Positions 1 through 8,518 of a DNA stretch of 64,000 nt are shown here, piece by piece (within the stretch, counting starts at the first letter, position 1; each line of letters begins with the position of its first letter). The position numbers were made by a program, and so were the translations under genes. Origin of the DNA: an uncultured delta proteobacterium (lineage in GTDB: Bacteria; Myxococcota_A; Polyangia; Polyangiales; Polyangiaceae); NCBI GenBank assembly GCA_903906315.1, contig CAIVJW010000132.1, positions 62,001 to 126,000 on the forward strand, given 5' to 3'. Under the pieces are notes generated by a model. The model saw only the letters and a list, made by a program, of their open reading frames with translations, was not told where the DNA came from and ran no database searches.

Positions 1-551
1 CCGCCGTCGCGCAGCGCTCGCCAGTACGCGTACACGGTCAGCGTGAAGAGCGTCGTGATGGGGACGTCGAAGCACGCCAGGTGCGCGTGGAAGAAGAAGC
101 GCGGCAGGAACGCGAGCAGGCCCGCGGCGGCGAGCCCCGCGATGCGGCCCTCGGCGCGCGCCCCGAAGAGGTAGACGAGCCCGACGCCCGCGCCGGCGAG
201 GACCATCGCGGCGAAGCGGTAGCTCGTCCCCTCCATCGCGAAGAGGTGGTGCTTGCCCTGCAGGATCAGGTTCGACAGCGCGAAGAGCGACTTCACGAGC
301 GCCGGGTGCTCGTGGTTCGTCGCCCATGCGGCGTCGACCGCGCGCTGGGCGAGCGCGGCCTTGGGCGCGTGCCAGAGCGCGTCGAACCAGCGGCCGTAGC
401 TCTGCGCGGCCTGGAAGTAGAAGCCCTCGTCGCGCGCGTAGCCGAGGTCGCCCACCGTGCGCAGCAGCAGCACGACGTAGAGCGCGCCGAGCCCGAACGC
501 GACCGCGAGATCGAGCGCGCGTCCCCTCCCCGCCGGCGAGCGTGCGATCAT
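1..551 (-). CDS. GT39/PMT-family membrane glycosyltransferase, partial (C-terminus off the left edge)
   Basis: The first ~183 residues of an integral membrane protein are present. A membrane segment lies at about residues 14-32. It is followed by an acidic pair, D41-E42, in the first periplasmic loop (ARDEGFYF), and by NHEHPAL at 79-85. This is the DE...HPP-type layout of GT39/ArnT-like transferases, which use lipid-linked sugars on the outer face of the inner membrane. More hydrophobic segments follow from about residue 110. The ATG overlaps the stop of the preceding gene by four bases (ATGA), so it is the third gene of a minus-strand operon. The family is inferred from motifs only, and the rest of the protein is missing. 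Confidence 0.7.
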   Translation of the reverse strand, partial: MIARSPAGRGRALDLAVAFGLGALYVVLLLRTVGDLGYARDEGFYFQAAQSYGRWFDALWHAPKAALAQRAVDAAWATNHEHPALVKSLFALSNLILQGKHHLFAMEGTSYRFAAMVLAGAGVGLVYLFGARAEGRIAGLAAAGLLAFLPRFFFHAHLACFDVPITTLFTLTVYAYWRALRDG

Positions 552-1477
552 CGCGTGTCGGCCTCGAAGCAGAAGTGGCGGTGGGTGTTGTTCGACGCGG
601 ACACGGCGAGCTCGACCTCGGCGTGATCGGCGCCCGCGTGCGCGCCGAGCGGCAGCTCGAAGGGTGACCAGCCGTCGCCGTCGGCGTGGACGTAGCTGCC
701 CACAGTGTCGCCGTTGACCCGCACGGTGAGCGTGATCGGCGCGCCGCGCTGCTCGCGCTCGGTGATCCAGTACATGCCGCCGTGGCCGCGGATCACCCGG
801 CCGAGCGGCACGTCGTGGAAGCGCGTGACGATCTCGCCGCGCGCGAACGGGTGCGACCAGAGGCAGCGGCGTGGTCGGAACTGCTCGTCGGCGATCACCG
901 TGACGCCGACGTTGAAGAACTCGCCGCCGGGGCACTCGAAGCGTTGCGGGGGGAACGTCGGGTGGCCGCCGAGGCCGCCGGAGCTGACGGGCGCACGCGG
1001 GTTCCACGCGCAGGGGACGGCGGGATCGGTGCCGCGCACGTCTGCGATCGGCGGGCGCGCGTGGTCGACGAAGTCGTAGACGACCTTCGCGGGCGTGGGG
1101 TTCGCGAGCCGCCGCAGCGCGAACTTGCCGCGCGTCGTCCGTGACTCCTCGCGGAAGCCGGCGAGCTCGGGCGCGCGCTCGCCGAGGATCGAGACCTCGA
1201 TCGCGGTCGCGTAGCGCGTCACGTCGGGGCGCGCGACGTCGCGCACGGGCATGAGGTCGTCGCCGAGCGCGCGGCGGGCGAGCGGCTCGGCCCACGCGGG
1301 CGCGATCACGACGAGCTCGCCGTCTTTGCGCAGCTCGGCGACCGGCGCCCGCAGCTCGAGCCACGCGTCGAAGGTGGGCGCGCGGCGCGACGTGTAGAGC
1401 TGCGCCCCGAGCTCCACGATCCCGGCGAGCGGGAGGACCACGAAGGCGCCGCGACGCAGGGCGGGGCCGATCGTCAC
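548..1477 (-). CDS. Membrane-anchored exoprotein of unknown function
   Basis: 309 residues from a GTG start. One N-terminal hydrophobic segment (about residues 10-26) is followed by a globular part predicted to lie outside the membrane. The globular part has a few Cys residues, including a CPGG segment, and a C-terminal section that looks like beta strands and ends FCFEADTR. I recognise no catalytic motif. Its start overlaps the stop of the upstream YfhO-like gene by four bases, and its own stop overlaps the start of the GT39 gene. All three are therefore probably translated together and work on one surface glycan or lipid modification. The function is unknown. Confidence 0.72.
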   Translation of the reverse strand: MTIGPALRRGAFVVLPLAGIVELGAQLYTSRRAPTFDAWLELRAPVAELRKDGELVVIAPAWAEPLARRALGDDLMPVRDVARPDVTRYATAIEVSILGERAPELAGFREESRTTRGKFALRRLANPTPAKVVYDFVDHARPPIADVRGTDPAVPCAWNPRAPVSSGGLGGHPTFPPQRFECPGGEFFNVGVTVIADEQFRPRRCLWSHPFARGEIVTRFHDVPLGRVIRGHGGMYWITEREQRGAPITLTVRVNGDTVGSYVHADGDGWSPFELPLGAHAGADHAEVELAVSASNNTHRHFCFEADTR

Positions 1478-3399
1478 GCCGCGGCCTCCTCGTCGCCGCC
1501 CTCGGCCGGATCGGGCGCGGGCTGCTTCGCCCACGGCGGGCTCCACGGTGCGAGGCCGCGATCGCGACGCCGCTCGCGGTCCCACGCGATCGCGATCAGG
1601 GCCGCGGTGATCGCGGCGATCGCGAGGCCGGCGCCGACGAGCGGCGGCCGGTACTGCAGCACGACGCGCGAGCGGCCCGCGGGCACCCGCGCGGCGAGCG
1701 TCGGCTCGCCCGCGATCACGACCGCGCTCGTGCTCGCGCCGCCCGCGGGCGTCACCGTGGCCCGCCAGCCCTCGTCGCGGTTCTCGTTGTAGCGGACGAT
1801 GGCGCCTTCGGTCGGCGTGCTCACCTCGATCTCGACGCGGTTCGGGCTCCAGCCCGCCACGCTCGCCGTGCCGCCGTCGACGCGCGCGTCGCCGCCGAAG
1901 GCGGGATCGGTGATCGCTTTCGCGCCCTTCTCGAAGGGGGGCGCCGAGTAGCAGTTCAAGACGCCCACGTTGCCGAGCATCGAGAGGTACTCGAGGCCGC
2001 CGACCCACGCTGCGCTGCCGTTCTTGTAGCTCCACGGCGGGTCGTGCTCGACGCGGAACGCGGGGCGCGGCTTCACCTCCGGCGGGATCATGATCATGGC
2101 CGAAGCGATCGGCTTCTGCGCCACCAGCGCGACGTCGATGCCGATCGCGAGCACGGCCGCCGCCGCGAGCGCGTCGATCCAGGGTCGCGTGAGGGAGCGC
2201 TTGGCGACGAGCCGCCCGAGCCCCGCCGCGGCGACGACCGCGAGCAGCAGCATCGCGCCGTAGTGGAAGCGCGACGGCACGTGCTGCGAGCGGAAGATCG
2301 GCAGCTTGTGCAGGAGCGTCCACGGCGCCTGCGCGTGGAAGGCGCCGAAGCCGAGCACGAGGAACGCGCCGCCCGCGAGCTTGAGCGCACGCTCGCGCCG
2401 CCCCTCGACGAAGACGAGGCCGCCGACGATCGCGACGACGCCCGCGACGCCGACGTACATGCCCCACTCGTGCCAGCCGTACGCGGGGACGCGCGCGGGC
2501 CGCGCGAAGAAGCCCTGATCGCGCGAGGTGAGCGCGGTCAGGAACGCGCCGAGGTCGAACACCTCGGTCGATTCGATGAGGCGCGGGGCCTTCTTGAAGG
2601 CGACGAGCAGCGGCAGGAGCTTCGGCGCTGCGAGGCCGACGCCGGCCGCGCCGACGGTCGCGAGCGCGACGAGCGGGCGCGCCGATCGCAGCACGACCGC
2701 GAGGCCGACCGCGTAGAGGCCGAGCGCGAGCACCGTGTGCGGCAAAGGGTAGATTCCGCCCGCGTACACGAGCATCGCGAGGCTCCCGGCGGCCGCGGCG
2801 ATCGGGCCCGCGCGCCACGGCGGCGTGCGCGCCTGCTCGTAGAAGGCCAGGCACCACGGCATGTACGCGTACGCGAGGTGCCAGGTGTGGCCGGCCGCGA
2901 TCTGCAGGCCGAAGCGGCCGTTCACGGCCCACAGCGCGGCGGCGAGCGCGCGCGCAGCGAAGCTCTCGGTGAAGCGCCCCGCGAGCACGTACGCGCCGAT
3001 CGATCCGACCAGCGCCATGCCGACGACCTCGACGCGCAGGGCGGCGCCCATCGGCAGGGCGAGGTAGAACGGCAGCCACGGCGAGACGAGGATCGTGTCC
3101 GCTTCGACGTAGCCCCACGCCGGGAAGCCGCCGCACGCGTACGGGTTCCACCCGGGGAGCTCGTGGTAGTGCCGCAGCGACAGCACCGTGAGGTAGCGGT
3201 GCGCCGTCTGCACGTCCCAGTCGTGGAACCCGAGCGTGCGCGCGTCGCGGAGCCACGGGGCGAGCGCGACCAGCACGACGCCGATCACGGTGGCCCACGC
3301 GAGCAGCTCCGCGGCGCGCCCGGCCGCCGTCCGGCCGCCCACGAGCGCCCACCACTGCTCGGATTTCGCCGGTTCCGTCACGCTTTGGGGCGCGACCAT
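1474..3399 (-). CDS. YfhO-like multi-pass membrane protein (GT-C fold)
   Basis: 641 residues from the ATG at 3399. There are roughly ten to twelve membrane segments. A loop near the N-terminus contains HDWDVQTAHRY and WNPYACGGFPAW, similar to the first external loop of YfhO/GT-C proteins. After the last cluster of helices there is a soluble beta domain (about residues 470-610) with NENRDEGWRATV and VPAGRSRVVLQY, a pattern typical of YfhO C-termini. One more helix and an acidic tail close the protein. YfhO-type proteins are thought to transfer sugars from lipid carriers to envelope polymers. It is first in the minus-strand operon. An in-frame GTG seven codons downstream (V7) is an alternative start. 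Confidence 0.72.
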   Translation of the reverse strand: MVAPQSVTEPAKSEQWWALVGGRTAAGRAAELLAWATVIGVVLVALAPWLRDARTLGFHDWDVQTAHRYLTVLSLRHYHELPGWNPYACGGFPAWGYVEADTILVSPWLPFYLALPMGAALRVEVVGMALVGSIGAYVLAGRFTESFAARALAAALWAVNGRFGLQIAAGHTWHLAYAYMPWCLAFYEQARTPPWRAGPIAAAAGSLAMLVYAGGIYPLPHTVLALGLYAVGLAVVLRSARPLVALATVGAAGVGLAAPKLLPLLVAFKKAPRLIESTEVFDLGAFLTALTSRDQGFFARPARVPAYGWHEWGMYVGVAGVVAIVGGLVFVEGRRERALKLAGGAFLVLGFGAFHAQAPWTLLHKLPIFRSQHVPSRFHYGAMLLLAVVAAAGLGRLVAKRSLTRPWIDALAAAAVLAIGIDVALVAQKPIASAMIMIPPEVKPRPAFRVEHDPPWSYKNGSAAWVGGLEYLSMLGNVGVLNCYSAPPFEKGAKAITDPAFGGDARVDGGTASVAGWSPNRVEIEVSTPTEGAIVRYNENRDEGWRATVTPAGGASTSAVVIAGEPTLAARVPAGRSRVVLQYRPPLVGAGLAIAAITAALIAIAWDRERRRDRGLAPWSPPWAKQPAPDPAEGGDEEAAA

Positions 3400-3490
3400 A
3401 GCACCGCTCCCGCCCGCCGCGCCGCATCGAACGCGCGCCGCGGCAGGGCCTGTTTCGGCGGCGGATTGCGCGAGGGCCGCTCCCTCCGCT

Positions 3491-4114
3491 ATGGACCCGC
3501 TTGCGATGCTCAAGAGCGCCCTCTTCGGCTACCACCACCGCGCGATCCACGTCCCCCGCGTCGGCCGCGTCGCGGGCGCCCTCGGCCGCGCCATCGGGAG
3601 CGCCGCCTCCGTGCTCGATGTCGGCTGCGGCGACGGTACGGTCGCTCGCGACGTCGCGGCGCGCGTCGGCGCGGGGCGCGTCGCGGGGGTCGACGTGAAG
3701 GTGCGTGTCGGCGCGGCGATCGAGGTCACGGCCTATGACGGCCTGCGCCTGCCCTTCGAGGACGACGCCTTCGAGGCGGTGCTGATCGCGGACGTGCTGC
3801 ACCACTGCGTCGAGCCGCTCGCCGTGCTGCGCGAGGCCCTGCGCGTGGCCTCGCGCGTGGTCGCGGTGAAGGACCACTTCCGCTTCGGTCCGGTCTCCAA
3901 TGGCATCCTCTACGCGATGGATCGCGTCGGGAACGCGGCGCCCGGCGTCGACGTGCCGGGCACTTATTTCTCGCCCTCGGAGTGGACGGCGATCGTCCAC
4001 GACGCCGGCGGGCACGTCGCGCGCCTCGAGTGGCCGCTGCAAATCCACGACTACCCCTGGCGCCTCGTCACGGGCGACCAGCTCCAGTTCGCCGCGGCCG
4101 TCGAGCCGCGCTGA
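3491..4114 (+). CDS. Class I SAM-dependent methyltransferase
   Basis: 207 residues. The SAM-binding glycine loop is VLDVGCGDG (about 41-49). A motif IADVLHHCVEPLAVLREALRV-like region follows near residues 98-118, matching post-I motifs of Methyltransf_11 proteins. The enzyme probably methylates a small molecule or sugar/lipid intermediate. It opens the plus-strand cassette, nine bases ahead of the epimerase gene. The start is uncertain: the ATG at 3491 lies inside a TATGGA box, and the ATG at 3506 (MLKSALFGYHH) would fit a leaderless transcript from that box. The substrate cannot be told from sequence. Confidence 0.8.
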   Translation: MDPLAMLKSALFGYHHRAIHVPRVGRVAGALGRAIGSAASVLDVGCGDGTVARDVAARVGAGRVAGVDVKVRVGAAIEVTAYDGLRLPFEDDAFEAVLIADVLHHCVEPLAVLREALRVASRVVAVKDHFRFGPVSNGILYAMDRVGNAAPGVDVPGTYFSPSEWTAIVHDAGGHVARLEWPLQIHDYPWRLVTGDQLQFAAAVEPR

Positions 4115-4123
4115 GGACCTTCG

Positions 4124-5077
4124 ATGACCCTGCGATCCTTCGTCGTCGGCGGCGCCGGCTTCATCGGCAGCCACATGGTCGACCGCCTCGTGCTGCGCGG
4201 CCCCGTCACGATCTACGACAACCTCTCGGTCGGGAAGCCGGCGTTCGTCGCCGATCACCTCGCCAGCGGCCGCGCCACGCTCGTGCAGGGGGACGCGCTC
4301 GACCTCGATCGGCTCTGCGAGGCGATGGCCGGTCACGACCTCGTCGTGCACCTCGCGGCCAACCCCGAGGCGCGCTGGGGCCTCGAGCGCACGCGCCTCG
4401 ACCTCGAGCAGGGCACGATCGCGACCTACGACGTGCTCGAGGCGATGCGCCGCACGGGGGTGCCGCGCCTGATTTTCTCCTCCTCCGGCACGATGTACGG
4501 CGAGACCTCGAAGACCTGCGCAGAGGAGGACCTCGGCGCGCTGCCGATCTCGCTCTACGGCGCGAGCAAGATGGCGGGTGAGGCGCTGATCTCGGCCTTC
4601 GTCGAGTGCTTCGGCCTGCAGGCGTTCATCTTCCGGTTCGGCAACGTCGTCGGTCCGCGCGGCACCCACGGCGCCGCGCTCGACTTCCTGCGCAAGCTCC
4701 GCGACAGCAAGGTCGAGCTCGAGGTCCTCGGCGACGGCAAGCAGGCCAAACCGTACCTCTTCGTGACCGACTGCGTCGACGGCATGCTCTTCGGCCTCGA
4801 CCACGCCGACGCGCGCCTCAACATCCACAACCTCGCGCCGTCCGACACGACGAGCGTCGCGCGCATCGCCGAGCTCTGCGTCGCGGCCTCGCCCTACCAG
4901 GACGCGGCCATCCGCTACACGGGGGGCGACCGCGGCTGGCCCGGCGACGTGCCGCGCTCGTACATGAACCCCGAGAAGCTCGCGACGCTCGGCTTCCGCG
5001 TGAAGCACTCGAGCGACGAGGCCGTCGGCATGGCCGTCGCGGCGCTCGCGAAGGAAGTCTTCCCCGAGGCGCGGTAG
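4124..5077 (+). CDS. NAD-dependent nucleotide-sugar epimerase/dehydratase (extended SDR)
   Basis: 317 residues. The Rossmann loop GGAGFIGS is at 9-16. The catalytic YxxxK is Y145-GASK149, with the SSSGTMYG segment before it supplying the active-site Ser/Thr. The length and the PRGTHG and DGKQAKPYLFVTDC segments are typical of GalE/RmlB-like extended SDRs acting on UDP-, dTDP- or GDP-sugars. It follows the methyltransferase closely and lies just upstream of the nucleotidyltransferase. It may therefore convert the sugar made by the cassette, for example a heptose or hexose epimerisation. The exact reaction is not decided by sequence. Confidence 0.85.
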   Translation: MTLRSFVVGGAGFIGSHMVDRLVLRGPVTIYDNLSVGKPAFVADHLASGRATLVQGDALDLDRLCEAMAGHDLVVHLAANPEARWGLERTRLDLEQGTIATYDVLEAMRRTGVPRLIFSSSGTMYGETSKTCAEEDLGALPISLYGASKMAGEALISAFVECFGLQAFIFRFGNVVGPRGTHGAALDFLRKLRDSKVELEVLGDGKQAKPYLFVTDCVDGMLFGLDHADARLNIHNLAPSDTTSVARIAELCVAASPYQDAAIRYTGGDRGWPGDVPRSYMNPEKLATLGFRVKHSSDEAVGMAVAALAKEVFPEAR

Positions 5078-5172
5078 CGCGAGGCGGGCCGCCGGGTCGA
5101 CGCCGGATCGGGCCGCGCCCTCTTTCGAGGCCGATCCGCGCCCGGCTGCCTCGCGATACCATCTCGTCCGTC

Positions 5173-5919
5173 GTGCCCAGCCCCCCTCCCCTCCAGGCCG
5201 TCCTCCTCGCCGGGGGCCTCGGCACGCGCATGCGCCCGCGCACCGAGCGCATCCCGAAATTCCTCCTGCCCGTGGCCGGTCGCCCGTTCGGCGCGTGGCT
5301 GCTCGATCGGCTCGCCGCGCACGGCTACGCGGAGGCCCTCGTCTGCATCGGCCACCTCGGCGGCATGATCCGCGACGAGTTCGGCGACGGCGCCGCGTAC
5401 GGACTGCGCGTCGGCTACGTCGACGAGGGCGACCGGCTGCGCGGCACGGCCGGCGCGCTCCGTCTCGCGCTTCCGCTGCTCGCCCCGACGTTCCTCGTGA
5501 CCTACGGCGACTCGTGGCTGCCCTTCGACTACTCGGGGCCGCTCCGCGACCTCGACGCGCACCCCGAGGCCGCCGGCACCATGGCCGTCTACTCGAACGC
5601 CGACGCCTTCGACGCCTCGAATTCCGAGGTGCGCGGCGACCTCGTCGTCCGCTACCACAAGCGCCGGGCCGGCGATCCCCGCGACCCCGCGCTCGACCAC
5701 ATCGACTACGGCGCGACCGCCCTCCGCCGCGAGGTCGTCGAGGCGCTGCCGGAGGGCGTCGTCCTCGGCCTCGACACCCTCCAGGCCGAGCTGGCCGCGG
5801 CCGGCCGCCTCCGCGCGATCGTCGCGACCGAGCGGTTCTTCGAGGTCGGATCCGAGGCGGGCCTCGCCGACCTCGAGGCCCGGCTCACCGACGGCCGTGG
5901 TAGACCGGGAGCCTCATGA
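5173..5919 (+). CDS. Sugar-1-phosphate nucleotidyltransferase, HddC/RfbA-like
   Basis: 248 residues from a GTG. The signature LAGGLGTRMRPRTERIPK spans 12-29 and provides the NTP-binding loop and catalytic Lys29. The metal-binding YGDSW is at 111-115. The C-terminal half matches the single-domain nucleotidyltransferases that join an NTP to a sugar-1-phosphate. The stop overlaps the ATG of the heptose kinase (ATGA), so the two are translationally coupled. With HddA, GmhA and GmhB next to it, the best inference is HddC, making GDP- or another NDP-D-glycero-D-manno-heptose. The base specificity is not known. The GTG was chosen because it leaves a short N-terminus before the conserved loop. Confidence 0.82.
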   Translation: MPSPPPLQAVLLAGGLGTRMRPRTERIPKFLLPVAGRPFGAWLLDRLAAHGYAEALVCIGHLGGMIRDEFGDGAAYGLRVGYVDEGDRLRGTAGALRLALPLLAPTFLVTYGDSWLPFDYSGPLRDLDAHPEAAGTMAVYSNADAFDASNSEVRGDLVVRYHKRRAGDPRDPALDHIDYGATALRREVVEALPEGVVLGLDTLQAELAAAGRLRAIVATERFFEVGSEAGLADLEARLTDGRGRPGAS

Positions 5920-6911
5920 TCGTCTCGCGCGCGCCCGTTCGCTTCTCCCTCGGCGGGGGCGGCACCGACCTGCCCGCCTACGCGGACCGCTACGGCGGCT
6001 ACGTCGTCACCGCGGCCATCGACAAGTACATCTACGTCACCGCAAACAAGCGCTTTTATCGCGACATCCGCCTCGCGTACTCGAAGACCGAGATCGTCCC
6101 CACGGTCGACGCCATCGAGCACCCGATCTTCCGCGAGGCGCTGCGGCTGACGGGCATCCACGAGGCGATCGAGCTGACCAGCGTCGCCGACCTGCCCGCG
6201 AACTCGGGGCTCGGGTCGTCGAGCTCGTTCACGGTCGCGCTGCTCAACGCGCTGCACGCCTACAAGCGCGAGTTCGTCTCTTCACGCCAGCTCGCCGAGG
6301 AGGCGTGCGCGATCGAGATGGACCGCCTCGGCGAGCCCATCGGCAAGCAGGACCAGTACATCGCCGCCTTCGGCAACCTCACGGCGCTCACGATCGGCAC
6401 CGACGGCGCCGTCGAGGTCGAGCCGGTGCCGGTGCGCATGGAGGTGCTCGACGAGCTCGAGTCGAACCTGGTCATCGTCTACTCGGGCATCGAACGCCCG
6501 GCGCGCGTGGTGCTCGGCGAGCAGGGCCGGCGCCTGCGCGAGCTCGAGCCGGACGTGGTCGAGCGCATGCACCGCATCAAGGAGATCGGTCGCGAGGTGT
6601 ACCGCCTGCTCGTCGACGGCGACATCGACCGCTACGGCGAGCTCTTGCACGACCACTGGACGCGCAAGCGCAAGCTCGCGTCGAGCATGACCGACGCGGT
6701 CATCGACGATCACTACGAGGCGGCGCGCAAGGCCGGCGCGGTCGGCGGGAAGCTGATGGGCGCGGGCGGCGGCGGGTTTTTCATGTTCTACGCGAGGCCG
6801 GCGGACAAGCGGCGGCTCATCGAGGCGATGGCGAAGCGTGGGCTGCGGGCGCTCAAGTTCCGGTTCGACCTCGACGGAGCGCGGATCGTCGCGAATTTGC
6901 ATCGCAGCTAG
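5916..6911 (+). CDS. hddA: D-glycero-D-manno-heptose 7-phosphate 1-kinase (GHMP family)
   Basis: 331 residues, the usual HddA length. The N-terminal RAPVRFSLGGGGTDLP (5-20) is the HddA variant of GHMP motif 1. The ATP-binding motif is ANSGLGSSSSF (near 95-105), and motif 3 is GKLMGAGGGGFF (near 277-288). HddA phosphorylates O1 of D-glycero-D-manno-heptose 7-phosphate to give the 1,7-bisphosphate, the substrate of GmhB encoded two genes on. It overlaps the nucleotidyltransferase gene. A related GHMP sugar kinase such as a fucokinase-like enzyme is possible, but the neighbours favour HddA. Confidence 0.87.
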   Translation: MIVSRAPVRFSLGGGGTDLPAYADRYGGYVVTAAIDKYIYVTANKRFYRDIRLAYSKTEIVPTVDAIEHPIFREALRLTGIHEAIELTSVADLPANSGLGSSSSFTVALLNALHAYKREFVSSRQLAEEACAIEMDRLGEPIGKQDQYIAAFGNLTALTIGTDGAVEVEPVPVRMEVLDELESNLVIVYSGIERPARVVLGEQGRRLRELEPDVVERMHRIKEIGREVYRLLVDGDIDRYGELLHDHWTRKRKLASSMTDAVIDDHYEAARKAGAVGGKLMGAGGGGFFMFYARPADKRRLIEAMAKRGLRALKFRFDLDGARIVANLHRS

Positions 6912-7181
6912 GTGACCGGGGGCGGCGCCGGCGTGGCGCGCGTCGGCGGCGGCGTCGTTCGCTGGCGGCGTCGACGCGCCGGGGACGATCCCTTCGCCCG
7001 ACCGCCGCGCCCACCGACGCCGGCCAGGCCTCCGGCGGGCCCGCCCGTGTCTCCACGGCCAGTCTCGAGACCCGCGCCCGAAGCGCCTCGGTGGCGAGGC
7101 CCCGCCCGCCCGCCTCCACCACCGGTCGCCCGCTATCCGCGGGCACGCAGGATCCCTCGACACGGCGCCGCCCGCAGTTGC

Positions 7182-7187
7182 TATAGA
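7182..7187 (+). promoter_or_regulatory. Putative -10 box for a leaderless gmhA transcript
   Basis: TATAGA is preceded by TGC and followed after exactly six bases by the ATG of the phosphoheptose isomerase. No Shine-Dalgarno lies between them. A start site at the usual distance would fall on or next to the A of the ATG. Confidence 0.45.
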
Positions 7188-7193
7188 CCGACC

Positions 7194-7814
7194 ATGCCGA
7201 CCAGCACTCACGAGTTCGTCGACCGCTACCTCCGCGAGTCCGCCGAGATCGCCCTCGCCACGAGCCGCGAGGACCTGACCCGCGTCATCGACGTGATCTT
7301 CGAGGCCTACCGCGGCGGCCGCACCCTCTTCACCTGCGGCAACGGCGGGTCGGCCGCCAACGCGAGCCACCTCGCCTGCGACCTCGCGAAGTTCACCTGG
7401 GTCGACGGCAAGCCGCGCTTCAAGGCCGTGTCGCTGTGCGACAACGCCGCGCTCCTCAGCGCGCTCACCAACGACGTCGGCTTCAACCGCATCTTCCTCG
7501 AGCAGCTCGACGGGCGCCTCGAGGCGGGCGACGTGCTCGTGTGCCTCAGCGTGCACGGCGGGTCGGGCGCGGACCAGGCCGGGCCGTGGTCGCAGAACCT
7601 CGTCTCGGCAGCCGATTTCGCCCAGAAGCGGGGCGGAAAGGTCGTCGCGCTAGTCGGCTATGACGGCGGAGCGCTGCGTCAGATGGCGGACGCGAGCGTC
7701 GTCGTGCCGCTCTCCCGGGCGGGCCACACCTCGACCCCTCACGTCGAGGGCTTCCACGAGGTCTACCATCACCTGATCTGCGAGCGACTGCTCGAGCTCT
7801 GCAGGGAGGCCTGA
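7194..7814 (+). CDS. gmhA: Phosphoheptose isomerase (SIS domain)
   Basis: 206 residues forming one SIS domain. The phosphosugar-binding loop CGNGGSAANASH begins at C48. The second Ser/Thr loop is CLSVHGGSG, and the C-terminal part has the metal-ligand region HVEGFHEVYHH. GmhA converts sedoheptulose 7-phosphate to D-glycero-D-manno-heptose 7-phosphate in the cytoplasm, the first committed step of heptose activation. The order hddA, gmhA, gmhB places three consecutive pathway enzymes together. About 280 bases separate it from hddA; that gap holds no convincing gene, only Pro/Arg-rich spurious frames and the promoter box next to the start. Confidence 0.87.
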   Translation: MPTSTHEFVDRYLRESAEIALATSREDLTRVIDVIFEAYRGGRTLFTCGNGGSAANASHLACDLAKFTWVDGKPRFKAVSLCDNAALLSALTNDVGFNRIFLEQLDGRLEAGDVLVCLSVHGGSGADQAGPWSQNLVSAADFAQKRGGKVVALVGYDGGALRQMADASVVVPLSRAGHTSTPHVEGFHEVYHHLICERLLELCREA

Positions 7815-7817
7815 CCC

Positions 7818-8423
7818 ATGCGCAAAGGGGTGATCCTCGACCGCGACGGCACGATCGTGGACGTCGTGCGGGACGCCGAGACCGGCACCATCTCGGCCGC
7901 GTTCCACCCGTCGCACCTGCGCCTCCTGCCCGGCGTCATCGGCGGGTTGCGCGCCCTCGCGGGCGCCGGCTACGCGCTCGGCATCGCGACCAACCAGCCC
8001 GGCGCGGCGAAGGGCCAGCTCCCGCGCGAGGCGATCGAACGCACGAACGCCGCGCTGGTCGAGCTGCTGGCCGCCGAGGGGATCGCGATCGCCTCGGTGG
8101 CGACCTGCCTGCACCACCCGGAGGGCGGCGCCGGCGGTGACCGGACGCTGGTCGGCCCGTGCGACTGCCGGAAGCCCCGGCCCGGGCTCCTCTTCGAGCT
8201 CGTCGCGGAGCTCGGCCTCGACCCGGCGCGGTCGTGGATGGTCGGCGACACGGCGTCGGATCTCGACGCCGCGCACGCGGCCGGTTTGCGCGGTGGGCTC
8301 GTGTTCGACGACCGCCGCTGCGAGCTCTGCCCGCTGCGCGAGGGCCCCCGCGGCCTCGGCCCCGGCGACGTGTCGGGCCGCAACCTCGAGGCCGTCGCCG
8401 TAGCGATCCTCGCCGCCGGGTAG
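7818..8423 (+). CDS. gmhB: D-glycero-D-manno-heptose 1,7-bisphosphate 7-phosphatase (HAD-IIIA)
   Basis: 201 residues. The HAD nucleophile motif is DRDGT (8-12) with D8 and D10. Motif II is the Thr in ATNQPG, and motif III is the Lys in CRKP plus GDTASD. The structural zinc site typical of GmhB is intact, with C97-L-H99 and C115-D-C117. The enzyme removes the 7-phosphate, leaving heptose 1-phosphate for nucleotidyl transfer. The gene begins three bases after the gmhA stop, so the two are almost certainly cotranscribed. Length and motifs match the family; histidinol phosphatase is a less likely relative. Confidence 0.87.
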   Translation: MRKGVILDRDGTIVDVVRDAETGTISAAFHPSHLRLLPGVIGGLRALAGAGYALGIATNQPGAAKGQLPREAIERTNAALVELLAAEGIAIASVATCLHHPEGGAGGDRTLVGPCDCRKPRPGLLFELVAELGLDPARSWMVGDTASDLDAAHAAGLRGGLVFDDRRCELCPLREGPRGLGPGDVSGRNLEAVAVAILAAG

Positions 8424-8500
8424 CCGCCGACCGACCGGTCCGCCCCGTGCGCGCCCCACGAGGTGCGCGCCCCACTTGCGGTCGGCCCCGAGCGTCGCGC

Positions 8501-8506
8501 TATGCT
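8501..8506 (+). promoter_or_regulatory. Putative -10 box upstream of the transaldolase gene
   Basis: TATGCT lies 12 bases before the ATG, in the context GCGCTATGCTC. The same octamer context precedes the M48 gene on the other strand at 46085-46090. A TTGCGG about 19 bases upstream could be a weak -35. No Shine-Dalgarno is visible. Confidence 0.35.
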
Positions 8507-8518
8507 CCGCCTCCAGCC

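Noticed and set aside
548-5008. A 1486-codon open frame on the minus strand and several other very long frames
   Set aside because: In GC-rich DNA stop codons are rare in off-frames. Only the last ~310 codons of this frame look like protein; the rest is Arg-rich antisense sequence over the epimerase, methyltransferase and YfhO-like genes.
6912-7193. N-terminal extension of gmhA or a small gene in this gap
   Set aside because: The frame encodes Pro/Arg-rich sequence unlike the SIS family, and the usual GmhA start lies at 7194 next to a promoter box.
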